From Limnohabitans sp. 2KL-27 (GTDB lineage Bacteria > Pseudomonadota > Gammaproteobacteria > Burkholderiales > Burkholderiaceae_C): a DNA stretch of 64,000 nucleotides. The notes beneath the pieces are model-generated. The model had not been told where the DNA came from. It made no database searches and saw only the letters and a list, made by a program, of their open reading frames with translations. Shown here one piece after another: positions 26,823 to 36,382 of the stretch. The position numbers and the translations under genes are program-made. Numbering within the stretch: position 1 is the first letter of the stretch; every line of letters starts with the position of its first letter. Where the stretch lies: positions 124,001 to 188,000 of the forward strand of contig NZ_CXOP01000001.1 in the NCBI RefSeq assembly GCF_001269345.1. The letters are read 5' to 3'.

Positions 26823-28556
26823 ATGATGGTCAGCATGAAATTCTGGTTTCGACTTGCCCTCTTGTCCTCGTGCGTTGTCGGTGCTTGGGCGCAGTCTGCC
26901 GCCCCCAAAGCAGACGAGACGCCCAAACCGTCGGCGCTGAACGCTGCCCTTTTTTACCAAATCTTGCTCGGTGAGCTCAACACCCGACAAGGCTCGCCGG
27001 GCACCGGTTTTTCGCTCATGCTCGACGCGGCGCGCAAAACCGGCGACCCGGCGCTGTTCCAGCGCGCGGTCGACATGGCCCTGCAAGCCCGCTCTGGCGA
27101 GGCCGCCCTGCAAGCAGCGCAGGCCTGGAAAAGGGAAATCCCCTCCGCCATCGAAGCCAGCCGCTACGTGCTCCAGATTTTGCTGGCCCTCAACCGGGTC
27201 GAGGAAGCAGGCAAAGCCTTGGCAGTTTCGATCAACGAACTGCCGCTGGACGAGCAGCCTGGTGCCATTGCCTCCGTGCCGCGCTTGTTTGGCGTGGTGC
27301 AAGAAAAGGCCTTGGCAGCCGATGTGGTCGAAAAAGCCTTGGCTCAGTCCTTCAGCCAAAAAGCCACTTCGGCGGCCGCCTGGACCACCATGGGCCGCAT
27401 GCACCGGGATTCGGGCAAGATCTCTCGGGCCGTTGAGGCAGCAACACAAGGCCACGCCGCAGATCCACAGGCCACAGGGCCTTTGCTGTTGGCGCTCAGC
27501 CTGTTGGTCAACGCCAACAGCACGCTCAAGCCCATGGTCGATGCGGCCATGAAAACCGATGTCGTGCCTGAGCTGCGCATGGGCTACGCCCGCACATTGG
27601 TGGGGCTGCAGCTCTACCCCGAAGCCTTGGCGCAATTGGTGATGCTCAATGCCAAGCACCCACAGTTTGCCGATGGTTGGCTGATCCACGGCCTGGTCTT
27701 GCAGGAAAATGGCCAGCTGCCTGAAGCCGAAAAACGCCTTGAAGAATACATCCGCTTGGTGGCCCAAAGCCCAACACCCGAGCAGCAGGCCGGATTGGCC
27801 GAAGCCTTGATGAGTCTGGCCCAAATTGCACAAAAACAAGGCCAACTGGACCGCGCCAATCAGTGGCTCAGCCGCATGCCCGCCGGGGCCGATCCCATCA
27901 AACTGGCCAGCCGCCAAGCTGACCTGCTGGCCCAGCAAGGCCGCCTGGACGAGGCGCGCCGCGTGCTGGCGCAGGTCAAACCCGCCAATGCCGAACAGGC
28001 ACGCCGCAAAGTGCTGGCCCAATCCTTCTGGCTGCGTGAGAACCGCGACACGGCCGCTGCCTACGCCCTGGTGCGGGCGGCTTTGGATAAAAAACCGGAG
28101 GACAACGAGTTGCTGACCGAGTTGTCGCTCATTTGTGAAAAGCTCAAGCGCTTTGACGAAATGGAAATCCTGCTGCGCCAGCTCATGGCCAAGGCTCCGC
28201 AAGAGGCACACGCCTTCAATGCCCTGGGCTATTCGCTGGCAGACCGCAACATCCGCCTGGACGAAGCGCAGCAACTGATCGAAAAAGCCCTGCAACTGTC
28301 GCCGCAAGACGCCTACATTCAGGACAGCCTGGGCTGGGTGAAATTCCGCCAGGGCCTGCACCAGGAAGCCTTGACCATCCTCCAAGCCGCCTACAAAGCC
28401 AAACCCGATGCCGAGATCGCAGCGCACCTGGGCGAGGTGCTGTGGGTCACCGGCCAACAAGGCGAAGCGGGCTCCATCTGGCGCGAAGGCCTGCTGCTCA
28501 AGGCCGACAACGAAACCCTGGTCGACACCCTCAAGCGCTTCAACTTCAAACCATGA
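26823..28556 (+). CDS. Tetratricopeptide-repeat protein with signal peptide
   Basis: 577-residue protein beginning with an export signal (KFWFRLALLSSCVVGAWAQ). The rest is helical repeats, clearest at the C-terminus (EAHAFNALGYSLADRNIRLD, ALQLSPQDAYIQDSLGWVKF, LHQEALTILQAAYKAKPDAE), which are canonical TPRs. It probably acts as a periplasmic or envelope scaffold. It overlaps lolB by four bases (ATGA), a common arrangement in this family group, and may assist lipoprotein or outer-membrane assembly. ATGs at 26823, 26826 and 26835 are all possible starts. Confidence 0.85.
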   Translation: MMVSMKFWFRLALLSSCVVGAWAQSAAPKADETPKPSALNAALFYQILLGELNTRQGSPGTGFSLMLDAARKTGDPALFQRAVDMALQARSGEAALQAAQAWKREIPSAIEASRYVLQILLALNRVEEAGKALAVSINELPLDEQPGAIASVPRLFGVVQEKALAADVVEKALAQSFSQKATSAAAWTTMGRMHRDSGKISRAVEAATQGHAADPQATGPLLLALSLLVNANSTLKPMVDAAMKTDVVPELRMGYARTLVGLQLYPEALAQLVMLNAKHPQFADGWLIHGLVLQENGQLPEAEKRLEEYIRLVAQSPTPEQQAGLAEALMSLAQIAQKQGQLDRANQWLSRMPAGADPIKLASRQADLLAQQGRLDEARRVLAQVKPANAEQARRKVLAQSFWLRENRDTAAAYALVRAALDKKPEDNELLTELSLICEKLKRFDEMEILLRQLMAKAPQEAHAFNALGYSLADRNIRLDEAQQLIEKALQLSPQDAYIQDSLGWVKFRQGLHQEALTILQAAYKAKPDAEIAAHLGEVLWVTGQQGEAGSIWREGLLLKADNETLVDTLKRFNFKP

Positions 28557-29071
28557 CGTTTGCTCAGCAGCCCCGGTCCTCCCCGTTGGAGCGACGCGCC
28601 TGGCTGGGCCTGCTGAGCATGGGCTTGCTCAGCCTGGCCGGTTGCGCCACCCCCCGCCCTCGGCCCGCTGACCCGGCCGCATTCTGGTCGGGGCGTCTGG
28701 CCTTGCAGCTGCAAAGCAACCCACCGCAAAACTGGAGTGCCAGCTTCGAGCTGCAAGGCTCGGCCGAACAAGGCCAACTGGTTTTGCTCAGCCCGATCGG
28801 CACCACATTCGCACGCCTGAGCTGGACGCCCCAAGCCGCCCTGCTGGAGCAAGGCCAGGACAAAACCGAAGGCAGCAGCCTGCAAAGCCTGAGCCAGCGC
28901 CTGACTGGCACCGATCTGCCCATCGCTGCGCTGTTTGAATGGCTGGCAGGCAAAGCCTTGGATGCGCCCGGCTGGCAAGTGGACCTGTCTGCCCATCCGC
29001 AAGGCCGCCTGACGGCCCGCAAAATGGCCCCCGGCCCCGAAGCCGTGTTGCGCATCCTGCTTGACCGCTGA
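28553..29071 (+). CDS. lolB: Outer-membrane lipoprotein insertion factor LolB
   Basis: Receives lipoproteins from LolA and inserts them in the outer membrane. The 172-residue protein has a lipoprotein signal with lipobox LAGC (WLGLLSMGLLSLAGCATP). The mature part reads AFWSGRLALQLQSNPPQNWS, ASFELQGSAEQGQLVLLSPI and GTTFARLSW, matching the LolB beta-barrel half. It is translationally coupled to the TPR gene and precedes ispE, as in many betaproteobacteria. Similarity in the LolB family is low, but context supports it. Confidence 0.88.
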   Translation: MTFAQQPRSSPLERRAWLGLLSMGLLSLAGCATPRPRPADPAAFWSGRLALQLQSNPPQNWSASFELQGSAEQGQLVLLSPIGTTFARLSWTPQAALLEQGQDKTEGSSLQSLSQRLTGTDLPIAALFEWLAGKALDAPGWQVDLSAHPQGRLTARKMAPGPEAVLRILLDR

Positions 29072-29109
29072 GACCCACAACCCCCAAGCGTCTGGCGATA
29101 ATCTGCCCC

Positions 29110-29955
29110 ATGAAACTGCTGCACGACGTTCCGGCCCCGGCCAAACTCAACCTGTTCCTGCACATCACAGGCCAGCGGCCCGATGGTTACCACCTGCTGC
29201 AATCGGTGTTCATGCTCATCGACTGGTGCGACACCCTGCACTTTGAAAAGCGCCCCGGCGGCGCCATCAGCCGCGAAGACCTGACCGTCCAGTTGCCCGC
29301 CGACGACCTGATCACCCGCGCTGCCAAATTGCTGCAGCAGCACACCGGCTGCACACAAGGCGTTCACATCGCGGTCGAGAAACAAATTCCGGCTCAAGCG
29401 GGCATGGGCGGCGGCTCATCGGACGCCGCCAGCTGCCTGCTCGCGCTCAACCGGCTTTGGGACCTGAAACTGTCCCTGCCCGCACTGGCGCAACTGGGCT
29501 TGCAGCTGGGCGCAGATGTGCCTTTTTTTCTGCGTGGCCGCAATGCCTGGGTGGAAGGCATCGGCGAAATCATCACCCCCATCGCACTGCCTAAGGCGCA
29601 GTTTTGGGTCCTCAAACCACCTTCGGGCGTCGAAACATCCCAAATTTTTACGCACCCGTCGCTTCAACGGGCCACAAAGCCTGCTACAATTTCGGTCTTC
29701 GCTGCGCAGCCATATGACTTTGGTCACAATGATCTGCAACCCGTCGCCCAAACGATCTGTCCAGATGTTCGTCTCGCACTCCAAGTGCTTGGCAACGCAG
29801 GCATGAACGGCAAAATGACGGGTTCTGGCAGTGCAGTGTTTGCGCATTGCACCTCAGGCATCGCGTCAATTCAGGTCCCAGACCTTTGGCACGTGCGCAA
29901 ATGCAGCAATTTGGAGGTTCATCCTTTACAGGGTTGGGCCACCAGCGATAGTTGA
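29110..29955 (+). CDS. ispE: 4-diphosphocytidyl-2-C-methyl-D-erythritol kinase
   Basis: GHMP kinase of the MEP isoprenoid pathway (281 aa). [20 protein letters not shown] starts the protein, followed by [12 protein letters not shown]. The ATP loop [20 protein letters not shown] and the C-terminal [18 protein letters not shown] complete the GHMP motifs. The window also has ispH of the same pathway. Order lolB-ispE-tRNA-Gln-prs-rplY-pth is a conserved betaproteobacterial neighbourhood. Confidence 0.96.
   Translation: MKLLHDVPAPAKLNLFLHITGQRPDGYHLLQSVFMLIDWCDTLHFEKRPGGAISREDLTVQLPADDLITRAAKLLQQHTGCTQGVHIAVEKQIPAQAGMGGGSSDAASCLLALNRLWDLKLSLPALAQLGLQLGADVPFFLRGRNAWVEGIGEIITPIALPKAQFWVLKPPSGVETSQIFTHPSLQRATKPATISVFAAQPYDFGHNDLQPVAQTICPDVRLALQVLGNAGMNGKMTGSGSAVFAHCTSGIASIQVPDLWHVRKCSNLEVHPLQGWATSDS
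29685..29690 (+). promoter_or_regulatory. Candidate extended -10 box within ispE
   Basis: TGCTACAAT (extended -10 TGnTACAAT) lies in the ispE coding sequence, with a TTCAAC hexamer 16 bp upstream that could act as a weak -35. It would drive the tRNA-Gln and prs genes about 300 bp downstream. Unproven. Confidence 0.3.
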
Positions 29956-29989
29956 TCGGTCGGTCGCTGTTTCAGCGGTCAACCCGTGT

Positions 29990-30066
29990 AGGGGAGTCGC
30001 CAAGTTGGTTAAGGCACCGGATTTTGATTCCGGCATTCGAAGGTTCGAGTCCTTCTTCCCCTGCCA
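29990..30066 (+). tRNA. tRNA-Gln (TTG)
   Basis: Cloverleaf with acceptor AGGGGAG/TTCCCCT, anticodon stem CCGGA/TCCGG around loop TTTTGAT (anticodon TTG), T arm with GGTTCGAGTCC, discriminator G and an encoded CCA. Lies between ispE and prs, its normal place in these genomes. Confidence 0.96.
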
Positions 30067-30107
30067 AATACGTTCAATCGTACAGGCCCCTTTATCTGAT
30101 CGCTGGA

Positions 30108-31085
30108 ATGCACATGCAGCCTGCTTCACTCCCACCCGAATTCATGCTGTTCACCGGCAATGCCAATCCCGTTTTGGCTGCCGAAATCGCCAAGCATCTG
30201 GGCACACAGCTCGGCGCGGTCGATGTGGGTCGCTTCTCCGACGGTGAAGTCACCGTCGAACTCAAGCAAAACGTTCGCGCCCGCGAAGTGTTCGTGGTCC
30301 AGTCCACCTGCGCCCCGACCAACGAAAACCTGATGGAACTGTTGATCATGGTCGACGCGTTCAAACGCGCCTCGGCTGGCCGTATCAGCGCCGTCATCCC
30401 TTATTTCGGTTACGCCCGCCAAGACCGCCGTCCACGCTCGACCCGTGTGCCCATCTCTGCCAAAGTGGTGGCCAACATGCTGCAAGCGGTGGGTGTTGAC
30501 CGCGTGCTGACCATGGACTTGCACGCCGACCAGATCCAGGGCTTTTTTGACATCCCGGTCGACAACATTTACGCCTCGCCCGTCTTGCTGGGCGACCTGC
30601 GCCAGAAAAACTACGAAGACCTGATTGTCGTGTCCCCTGACGTGGGTGGCGTGGTGCGCGCTCGCGCACTGGCCAAACAGCTCGGTTGCGACCTGGCCAT
30701 CATCGACAAGCGCCGCCCCAAAGCCAACGTGTCTGAAGTCATGCACGTGATTGGCGAGATCGAAGGTCGCAACTGCGTGATCATGGACGACATGATCGAC
30801 ACCGCGGGCACCTTGGTCAAAGCGGCCGAAGTGCTCAAAGAGCGCGGCGCGAAAAAAGTCTACGCCTATTGCACACACCCGATTTTTTCGGGTCCGGCCA
30901 TCGACCGCATCGCCAAGGGTGAGGCCCTCGATGAAGTGGTGGTCACCAACACCATCCCGCTGACGGCCGAAGCCGCAGCGTGTTCCAAGATTCGCCAACT
31001 TTCCGTGGCACCGCTGATCGCCGAAACGATCAACCGGATTGCACACGGCGAGTCGGTGATGAGCCTGTTCTCCGATCAAGCCTGA
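30108..31085 (+). CDS. prs: Ribose-phosphate pyrophosphokinase
   Basis: Makes PRPP from ribose 5-phosphate and ATP for purine, pyrimidine, His, Trp and NAD synthesis. From the ATG at 30108 it is 325 aa (a second ATG two codons on). The motifs [72 protein letters not shown] and the PRPP loop [20 protein letters not shown] are all intact. A terminator follows, partly separating it from rplY. Confidence 0.96.
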   Translation: MHMQPASLPPEFMLFTGNANPVLAAEIAKHLGTQLGAVDVGRFSDGEVTVELKQNVRAREVFVVQSTCAPTNENLMELLIMVDAFKRASAGRISAVIPYFGYARQDRRPRSTRVPISAKVVANMLQAVGVDRVLTMDLHADQIQGFFDIPVDNIYASPVLLGDLRQKNYEDLIVVSPDVGGVVRARALAKQLGCDLAIIDKRRPKANVSEVMHVIGEIEGRNCVIMDDMIDTAGTLVKAAEVLKERGAKKVYAYCTHPIFSGPAIDRIAKGEALDEVVVTNTIPLTAEAAACSKIRQLSVAPLIAETINRIAHGESVMSLFSDQA

Positions 31086-31105
31086 TCGGGAAGAGGCCCA
31101 CAGTG

Positions 31106-31138
31106 GCCAGCCGTCCTGATGGACTGGCTGGCTTTTTT
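31106..31138 (+). terminator. Terminator between prs and rplY
   Basis: GCCAGCC-GTCC paired with GGAC-(T)-GGCTGGC, a TGAT loop, one bulged T and six Ts after the stem. It ends prs transcription just before the rplY leader. Confidence 0.75.
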
Positions 31139-31184
31139 GAGTCAGGGCCGCACTGGTCGCGGTGGGCCCTAGAAGGAGAAATGT

Positions 31185-31811
31185 ATGAAATTTGTCGCTT
31201 TTGAGCGCGCCAAGCAGGGCACGGGTGCGAGCCGCCGTCTCCGCAATTCCGGTCGCACACCTGGCATCGTTTACGGTTCCACATCGGCCCCCCAACTGAT
31301 CGAGCTGGACCACAACGCTTTGTGGCACGCCCTGAAAAAAGAAGCTTTCCACGCTTCGATCCTGGACATGGAATTCAACGGTCAATCCAGCAAAGTCTTG
31401 CTGCGTGACTACCAGATGCACCCCTACAAGCAGTTGGTGCAACACATCGACTTCCAGCGTGTGGACGCCAACACCACTTTGCACATGAAAGTGCCATTGC
31501 ACTTCAGCGGCGAAGAAGAGTCCGAAGCCGTCAAGACCGACAAGTGCACGATCACCCACGTGGCGACCGACATCGAAGTCGCTTGCTTGCCCGCCAACCT
31601 GCCCGAATTCATCGCGGTGGACTTGAAAGGCCTGACCAAGGGCAACTCCCTGCACCTGAACGACATCACCTTGCCTGCTGGCTGCAAAGCCATCACCCAC
31701 GGCAAGAAAAACCCGGTCCTCGTGTCCGTGGTGGCTCCGGTCGAAGAAGTCGTCGCTGCCCCAGTGGTCGCAGCCCCTGCCGACGCTAAAAAGGGCAAAG
31801 GCAAGAAGTAA
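31185..31811 (+). CDS. rplY: 50S ribosomal protein L25/general stress protein Ctc
   Basis: 5S-rRNA-binding ribosomal protein of the long Ctc type (208 aa). N-terminal L25 domain: [20 protein letters not shown] then IVYG, followed by the beta-rich C-terminal TL5 domain ([31 protein letters not shown]). The last 30 residues are Ala/Val/Lys-rich, as usual. AGAAGGAG lies eight bases upstream of the ATG. It is followed by a strong terminator. Confidence 0.95.
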   Translation: MKFVAFERAKQGTGASRRLRNSGRTPGIVYGSTSAPQLIELDHNALWHALKKEAFHASILDMEFNGQSSKVLLRDYQMHPYKQLVQHIDFQRVDANTTLHMKVPLHFSGEEESEAVKTDKCTITHVATDIEVACLPANLPEFIAVDLKGLTKGNSLHLNDITLPAGCKAITHGKKNPVLVSVVAPVEEVVAAPVVAAPADAKKGKGKK

Positions 31812-31845
31812 TCTTCTGGCTGAGGGCAGCAATGCCCCGCTCTTG

Positions 31846-31869
31846 AAGGCCCGCGCAAGCGGGCCTTTT
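31846..31869 (+). terminator. Terminator after rplY
   Basis: Nine-base stem AAGGCCCGC/GCGGGCCTT, GCAA tetraloop, T-rich tail. It separates rplY from pth. Confidence 0.85.
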
Positions 31870-31929
31870 GCTTTGTGTCAACCCTGCGCAAGCTCGGGAG
31901 GCAACCTGCGCCAAGGATAATCACGCACC

Positions 31930-32568
31930 ATGATCAAACTGCTAGTCGGCCTGGGCAACCCGGGCAACGAATACGAAGACACCCGCCACAACGCCGGTTT
32001 CTGGTGGATCGATGCCGTGGCCCGGGAGCTGAAGGTGTCGCTGGTGCCCGAGCGCAGCTACCACGGCCTGGTGGCCCGCACCACCGTGAATGGCCACAAC
32101 GTGTGGTTGCTCGAGCCCCAGACCTTCATGAACCTGTCAGGCAAGTCGGTCAGCGCGCTGGCCCGGTTCTTCAAAATCCAGCCGCAAGAAATTCTGGTGG
32201 CGCACGACGAACTCGACATCTCGCCGGGTGAAGCCAAGCTGAAACTGGGCGGCAGCCATGCCGGACACAACGGCCTGCGAGACATCCATGCCCAACTGGG
32301 CACCGCCGACTATTGGCGCCTGCGCATTGGCGTGGGCCATCCGGGGGACAAGGCCGAAGTGGTCAGCTGGGTGTTAAAGAAGCCAATGCTCGAGCAGCGC
32401 AAAGCCATTGACGACAGCATCTACCGCGCAGTAAACGCCTTGCCGCTTTTGTTGAAAGGCGACATGGAAAAAGCCATGGCACAGATTCACACCAGCAAGC
32501 CGCCACGCCCCAAACCACCCCGGCCCGTCAAAACACCAACGCCAGAAGCCCCAACAAGCGCCGAGTGA
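31930..32568 (+). CDS. pth: Peptidyl-tRNA hydrolase
   Basis: Recycles peptidyl-tRNA dropped by ribosomes. The 212-residue protein has [20 protein letters not shown] then FWWID (catalytic His in TRHNAG), [32 protein letters not shown] then [11 protein letters not shown], and FYRLRIGVG-like [12 protein letters not shown]. The C-terminus has a Pro/Lys-rich tail ([19 protein letters not shown]) beyond the family core. Follows rplY as in many Gram-negatives. Confidence 0.96.
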   Translation: MIKLLVGLGNPGNEYEDTRHNAGFWWIDAVARELKVSLVPERSYHGLVARTTVNGHNVWLLEPQTFMNLSGKSVSALARFFKIQPQEILVAHDELDISPGEAKLKLGGSHAGHNGLRDIHAQLGTADYWRLRIGVGHPGDKAEVVSWVLKKPMLEQRKAIDDSIYRAVNALPLLLKGDMEKAMAQIHTSKPPRPKPPRPVKTPTPEAPTSAE

Positions 32569-32583
32569 AACGGGCCGCCGAGC

Positions 32584-32874
<291 letters not shown>

Positions 32875-32982
32875 TTATCGGCCACAGGCATCAGCCCGAA
32901 CGAGAGCAGGGCTGTTGCCTGCCCCATGGCCTGAGCTGGGCAAGACCCACACACGGCCCTGACCCAGCGGCATCAGCCTAAA

Positions 32983-33837
32983 ATGGACCTCATGATGAAC
33001 GCTGACCTGCACTGCCACTCCGTCATCTCCGACGGCACCCTCACCCCCGAAGACCTGGCTGGACGCGCCAAAGCCAACGGCGTGGAGCTGTGGGCGCTGA
33101 CCGACCACGACGAGGTCGGCGGACAAGACCGCGCCCTGGCTGCTGCCCGTGCGCATGGCCTGCCCTACCTCACAGGCACCGAAATTTCGGTCACCTTTGC
33201 CCACCAGACCGTGCACATCGTGGGCCTGGGCTTTGACCCGCACGACAGCGCTCTGGTGGCGGGCTTGCGCCGAACACGGGGGGGCCGCAGCGAACGTGCC
33301 CAAGAAATGTCGGACGGCCTGGCCAAAGTCGGCATCAAAAACGCCTACGAAGGCGCCCTTCTCTACGTGGGCAACCCCGAGTTGATTTCACGCACCCACT
33401 TTGCCCGCCACCTGGTCGAGACCGGTGTCTGCAGCGACACCTCGGAGGTTTTCCGCAAATACCTGACAGAAGGCAAACCCGGCTACGTGCCACACCGCTG
33501 GGCACGGCTGCAAGAAGCGGTGCAGTGGATCACCGAGGCCGGTGGCATCGCCGTCATTGCCCACCCGGCCCGGTATGGTTTCACGCCCAACGAAGAATAT
33601 GCGCTGTTTAGCGAGTTCAAGGCCCACGGCGGGCGCGGCGTCGAAGTCGTCACTGGCAGCCACTCTTCGCAAGAAGCGGTGCGCTACGCTGAAACTGCCC
33701 TCGAATTCGACCTGGTGGCCTCGCGTGGCAGTGACTTCCACAGCCCCGACGAAAGCCGCATCGACCTGGGCACATTGCCCTTACTGCCCGGCCAACTTAC
33801 CCCGGTTTGGGAGCTGCTGGCCGACCGCATTCAGTGA
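32983..33837 (+). CDS. PHP-domain phosphoesterase (RNase AM/TrpH-like)
   Basis: 284-residue metal-dependent phosphoesterase. The PHP motif set is clear: ADLHCHSVISDGTLTPEDLA, ALTDHDEVGG, GTEISVTF...HIVGLGF, GIAVIAHPARYGF, VVTGSHS and ASRGSDFHSP. Family members (YciV/Rnm) act as 5'-3' exoribonucleases or nucleotide phosphatases. The start may be 32983, 32992 or 32995; no ribosome site decides it. It overlaps the EamA transporter gene by four bases. Confidence 0.9.
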   Translation: MDLMMNADLHCHSVISDGTLTPEDLAGRAKANGVELWALTDHDEVGGQDRALAAARAHGLPYLTGTEISVTFAHQTVHIVGLGFDPHDSALVAGLRRTRGGRSERAQEMSDGLAKVGIKNAYEGALLYVGNPELISRTHFARHLVETGVCSDTSEVFRKYLTEGKPGYVPHRWARLQEAVQWITEAGGIAVIAHPARYGFTPNEEYALFSEFKAHGGRGVEVVTGSHSSQEAVRYAETALEFDLVASRGSDFHSPDESRIDLGTLPLLPGQLTPVWELLADRIQ

Positions 33838-34733
33838 ACCCGACCCACCGACACGCCAGCCTTCAGGGGATTGGGTTTGCGGTCCTGGCGACCGCCTGCT
33901 TCGCCACCCTGGACACCACCACCCGGCATGTGAGTGCGGGCTTGTCGGTGATGGTGGCCCTGTGGTTCCGTTACGCCATTCAGGCACTCATCACCACGGT
34001 GGTGGTCTGGCCGGGGCGTGGTCGTCGCGTTTTGCGCACCGAGCACCCCCGCTTTCAGCTGTCCCGTGGCCTGCTGCTGTTTGCTTGCAGCATCCTCGCT
34101 TTTTTGAGCCTCAAATACATGCCTGTTGGCGAATTCACCGCCATCTCGCTGCTGGCCCCATTGGTGATCACCTTGCTGGCGGCCTGGATGCTGAAGGAGA
34201 AAATCCGCCCCCTGCGCTGGCTGCTGGTGCTGGGTGGCTTCATCGGCACGATGGTCATCATCCGCCCCGGCAGCCAACACTTTGACTGGACAGTGATCCT
34301 GCCACTGATGCTGGTGGGCACCAACTCCGGCTTTCAACTGCTGACGAGCAAGATGGCCAAGACCGAAGACCCCATCACCACCCACTTCTACACCGGCTGG
34401 ATCGGCACGGTGATGGCCACGCTGCTGCTGCCATTTGTCTGGGAAATGCCCGCAGACTGGACCGTCTGGTTGCAGCTGCTCTTGATGGGCGTGCTCGCCT
34501 CCGTCGGACATTTCTTGCTCATCCTGGCCTATGGCCGCACCCCGGCCGCCACCCTCACGCCCTACATGTACACCCAGATCGGTTTTGCCGTGCTGGGCGG
34601 CTGGCTCGTCTTCAACCACCTGCCCGACCACTGGACTTTTGTTGGTATGGGCTTGGTGGCCCTGTGCGGCGCTTTGGGGGCCTGGCTTACCGTGCGGGAA
34701 AACCGCATCACGGTCATGCCCCCTGAATCCTGA
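33834..34733 (+). CDS. EamA/DMT-superfamily transporter
   Basis: 299-residue inner-membrane protein with about ten helices and two EamA repeats (first half from GIGFAVLATACFATLDTTTR, second from LPLMLVGTNSGFQLLTSKMA). The GTGA overlap with the preceding phosphoesterase stop indicates a GTG start at 33834 and translational coupling. The substrate is unknown; the family exports metabolites or amino acids. TPYMYTQIGFAVLGGWLVF near the C-terminus is typical of S-adenosylmethionine-transporter-like and related members. Confidence 0.85.
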   Translation: MNPTHRHASLQGIGFAVLATACFATLDTTTRHVSAGLSVMVALWFRYAIQALITTVVVWPGRGRRVLRTEHPRFQLSRGLLLFACSILAFLSLKYMPVGEFTAISLLAPLVITLLAAWMLKEKIRPLRWLLVLGGFIGTMVIIRPGSQHFDWTVILPLMLVGTNSGFQLLTSKMAKTEDPITTHFYTGWIGTVMATLLLPFVWEMPADWTVWLQLLLMGVLASVGHFLLILAYGRTPAATLTPYMYTQIGFAVLGGWLVFNHLPDHWTFVGMGLVALCGALGAWLTVRENRITVMPPES

Positions 34734-34798
34734 ATCCTGCGCCAACGCTCTTGCTCTGCTGGGGTTCACCCCCACTTACCACCAGAGGGCCTTCAACC

Positions 34799-35422
34799 AT
34801 GTCCCAGTTCTTCTCTGTTCACCCCGATAACCCGCAAGAGCGCCTGCTCAAGCAAGCCGTGCAGCTGCTGAACAAGGGCAGCGTGCTGGCCGTGCCCACC
34901 GACTCCAGCTACGCCCTGGTCTGCCACTTGGACGACAAAAACGCCGCCGACCAGTTGCGCCGCATCCGTGGCGTGGACGACAAGCACCACTTGACCTTGC
35001 TGTGCCGCGACCTGAGCGAGCTGGCCAACTATGCACGGGTGGACAACCGGCAGTTTCGGGCCATCAAGCAGGCCACGCCCGGTCCCTTCACCTTCATCTT
35101 GGAAGCCACCAAGGAAGTGCCCCGCCGCGTGAGTCACCCCCAGCGCAAAACCATTGGTCTGCGCGTGCCCGAGCACCCAGTGCTGCAAGCGTTGCTGGCC
35201 TTGCATGGTGCGCCGCTGCTGGCGGCCACCCTCATCATGCCGGGCGAAGACCTGCCGCTGAACGACCCCGAAGAGATCCGCCATCGCCTTGAGCACCAGG
35301 TGGGCGCCGTCATCGATGCCGGGGCTTGCTCGCTCGAACCCACCACCGTGATCGACATGAGCAGCGACGCGCCCCAAGTGCTCCGCCAAGGCCAAGGCGA
35401 TCCTGCGCGCTTAGGTCTTTGA
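34799..35422 (+). CDS. Sua5/YciO/YrdC-family protein, threonylcarbamoyl-AMP synthase-like
   Basis: 207-residue protein with LNKGSVLAVPTDSSYALVCH at the nucleotide-binding start, the KR-type core KHHLTLLCRDLSELANYARV, ATPGPFTFILEATKEVPRRV and TIGLRVPEHPVLQALLALHG. This pattern is closer to the YciO branch than to TsaC itself, so a role in tRNA t6A modification is not certain. The ATG at 34799 is preceded by AGAGGGCC. Confidence 0.88.
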   Translation: MSQFFSVHPDNPQERLLKQAVQLLNKGSVLAVPTDSSYALVCHLDDKNAADQLRRIRGVDDKHHLTLLCRDLSELANYARVDNRQFRAIKQATPGPFTFILEATKEVPRRVSHPQRKTIGLRVPEHPVLQALLALHGAPLLAATLIMPGEDLPLNDPEEIRHRLEHQVGAVIDAGACSLEPTTVIDMSSDAPQVLRQGQGDPARLGL

Positions 35423-35480
35423 ACTCTTTAGCCCTCTAAGAAGCCGCTCGCGTGGCCGAATGCTGCAAAGCCTCTCCCCT

Positions 35481-35553
35481 GTGGGAGGCCGCCCCCGCGG
35501 CCGAATGCGCGCAGTGCCACCCGCACCATTCGCGAGCAGGGGCTCGCTCCCAC
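35481..35553 (+). repeat. Dispersed intergenic repeat, family A, copy 1
   Basis: Starts GTGGGAGGCCGCCCCCGCGG, then CCGAATGC, and ends CGAGCAGGGGCTCGCTCCCA. The ends are inverted relative to each other, so the unit can fold into a long hairpin. A partial unit (GTGGCCGAATGC) precedes it. The same element occurs at 41264, 43556 and 50655, with a half copy at 52356. Confidence 0.75.
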
Positions 35554-35674
35554 ATCAAATCTGCAGCACACTGTTGAAACGCTCACCAGTAGCCCAATAC
35601 TGCTGGACCCATCCCATAAAGACACTGAGCCCCCAGAACCAAGCGCAGGTCAGGTCTGAGACAATCTCATACAT

Positions 35675-36337
35675 ATGTCCGACCTCATCCAGACCGTTTT
35701 GATTTATGCCCTGCCCGTGATCTTCGCGATCACCCTGCACGAGGCCGCCCACGGCTATGCCGCGCTGCGCCTGGGCGACAACACCGCGTCGATGCTCGGA
35801 CGCGTCACACTCAACCCTTTGCCGCACATCGATCCGGTGGGCACCATCTTGCTGCCGCTGCTGCTGTACTTCAGCACCAGCGGCGCGTTTTTGTTTGGTT
35901 ATGCCAAGCCGGTGCCGGTGCGCTTTGACCGCCTGCGTCACCCCAAGCGCGACATGGTCTGGGTCGCCTTGGCAGGACCGGGTTCGAATCTGGTTCAAGC
36001 CTTGATTTGGGGCGTGCTTTTTTACGTGCTGGCAGGCAGTGGCATCACCGAGCGCTTCTTCATCGAGATGTGCAAAGCCGGCATGCTGACCAATGTGGTC
36101 ATGTTCGCCTTCAACTTGTTTCCGCTGCCCCCGCTGGATGGCGGGCGCATTCTGGTCGGCCTGCTGCCGTGGCGGCTGGCGGTGCAGGTGTCGCGCGTGG
36201 AGCCTTGGGGCTTTTTCATCGTCATGGCCTTGGTGCTGACCGGCCTCATCAGCGCCTGGTGGATGCAGCCCCTGATGGGCCTGACCTTTGATTTCCTCAA
36301 ACTCAGCCTCAGCCCGCTGGCCGCGGTGCTGCGCTGA
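35675..36337 (+). CDS. Site-2 protease family (M50) membrane metalloprotease
   Basis: 220-residue membrane protein. Zinc motif HEAAH lies in ITLHEAAHGYAALRLGD near residue 18, and the third ligand is in FNLFPLPPLDGGRILVGLLP (NxxPxPxLDGG). Four to five further helices are visible. It lacks PDZ domains, so it belongs to the short M50 group seen next to trpS or ScpA-type genes. Substrate unknown. The ATG at 35675 lacks a strong ribosome site. Confidence 0.9.
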   Translation: MSDLIQTVLIYALPVIFAITLHEAAHGYAALRLGDNTASMLGRVTLNPLPHIDPVGTILLPLLLYFSTSGAFLFGYAKPVPVRFDRLRHPKRDMVWVALAGPGSNLVQALIWGVLFYVLAGSGITERFFIEMCKAGMLTNVVMFAFNLFPLPPLDGGRILVGLLPWRLAVQVSRVEPWGFFIVMALVLTGLISAWWMQPLMGLTFDFLKLSLSPLAAVLR

Positions 36338-36382
36338 TTTCCAATGCGCTGATTTTCTTTTATTCGTTTGCCTGCTTTTTTC

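Noticed and set aside
26526..28460. Long open frame (over 600 codons) on the minus strand opposite the TPR gene
   Set aside because: It has no family resemblance and is rich in His/Gln/Gly, as expected from the complement of a high-GC gene; the plus-strand TPR protein is convincing. Similar frames opposite prs-rplY (30126-31832), trpS (35555-37645) and recN were rejected for the same reason.
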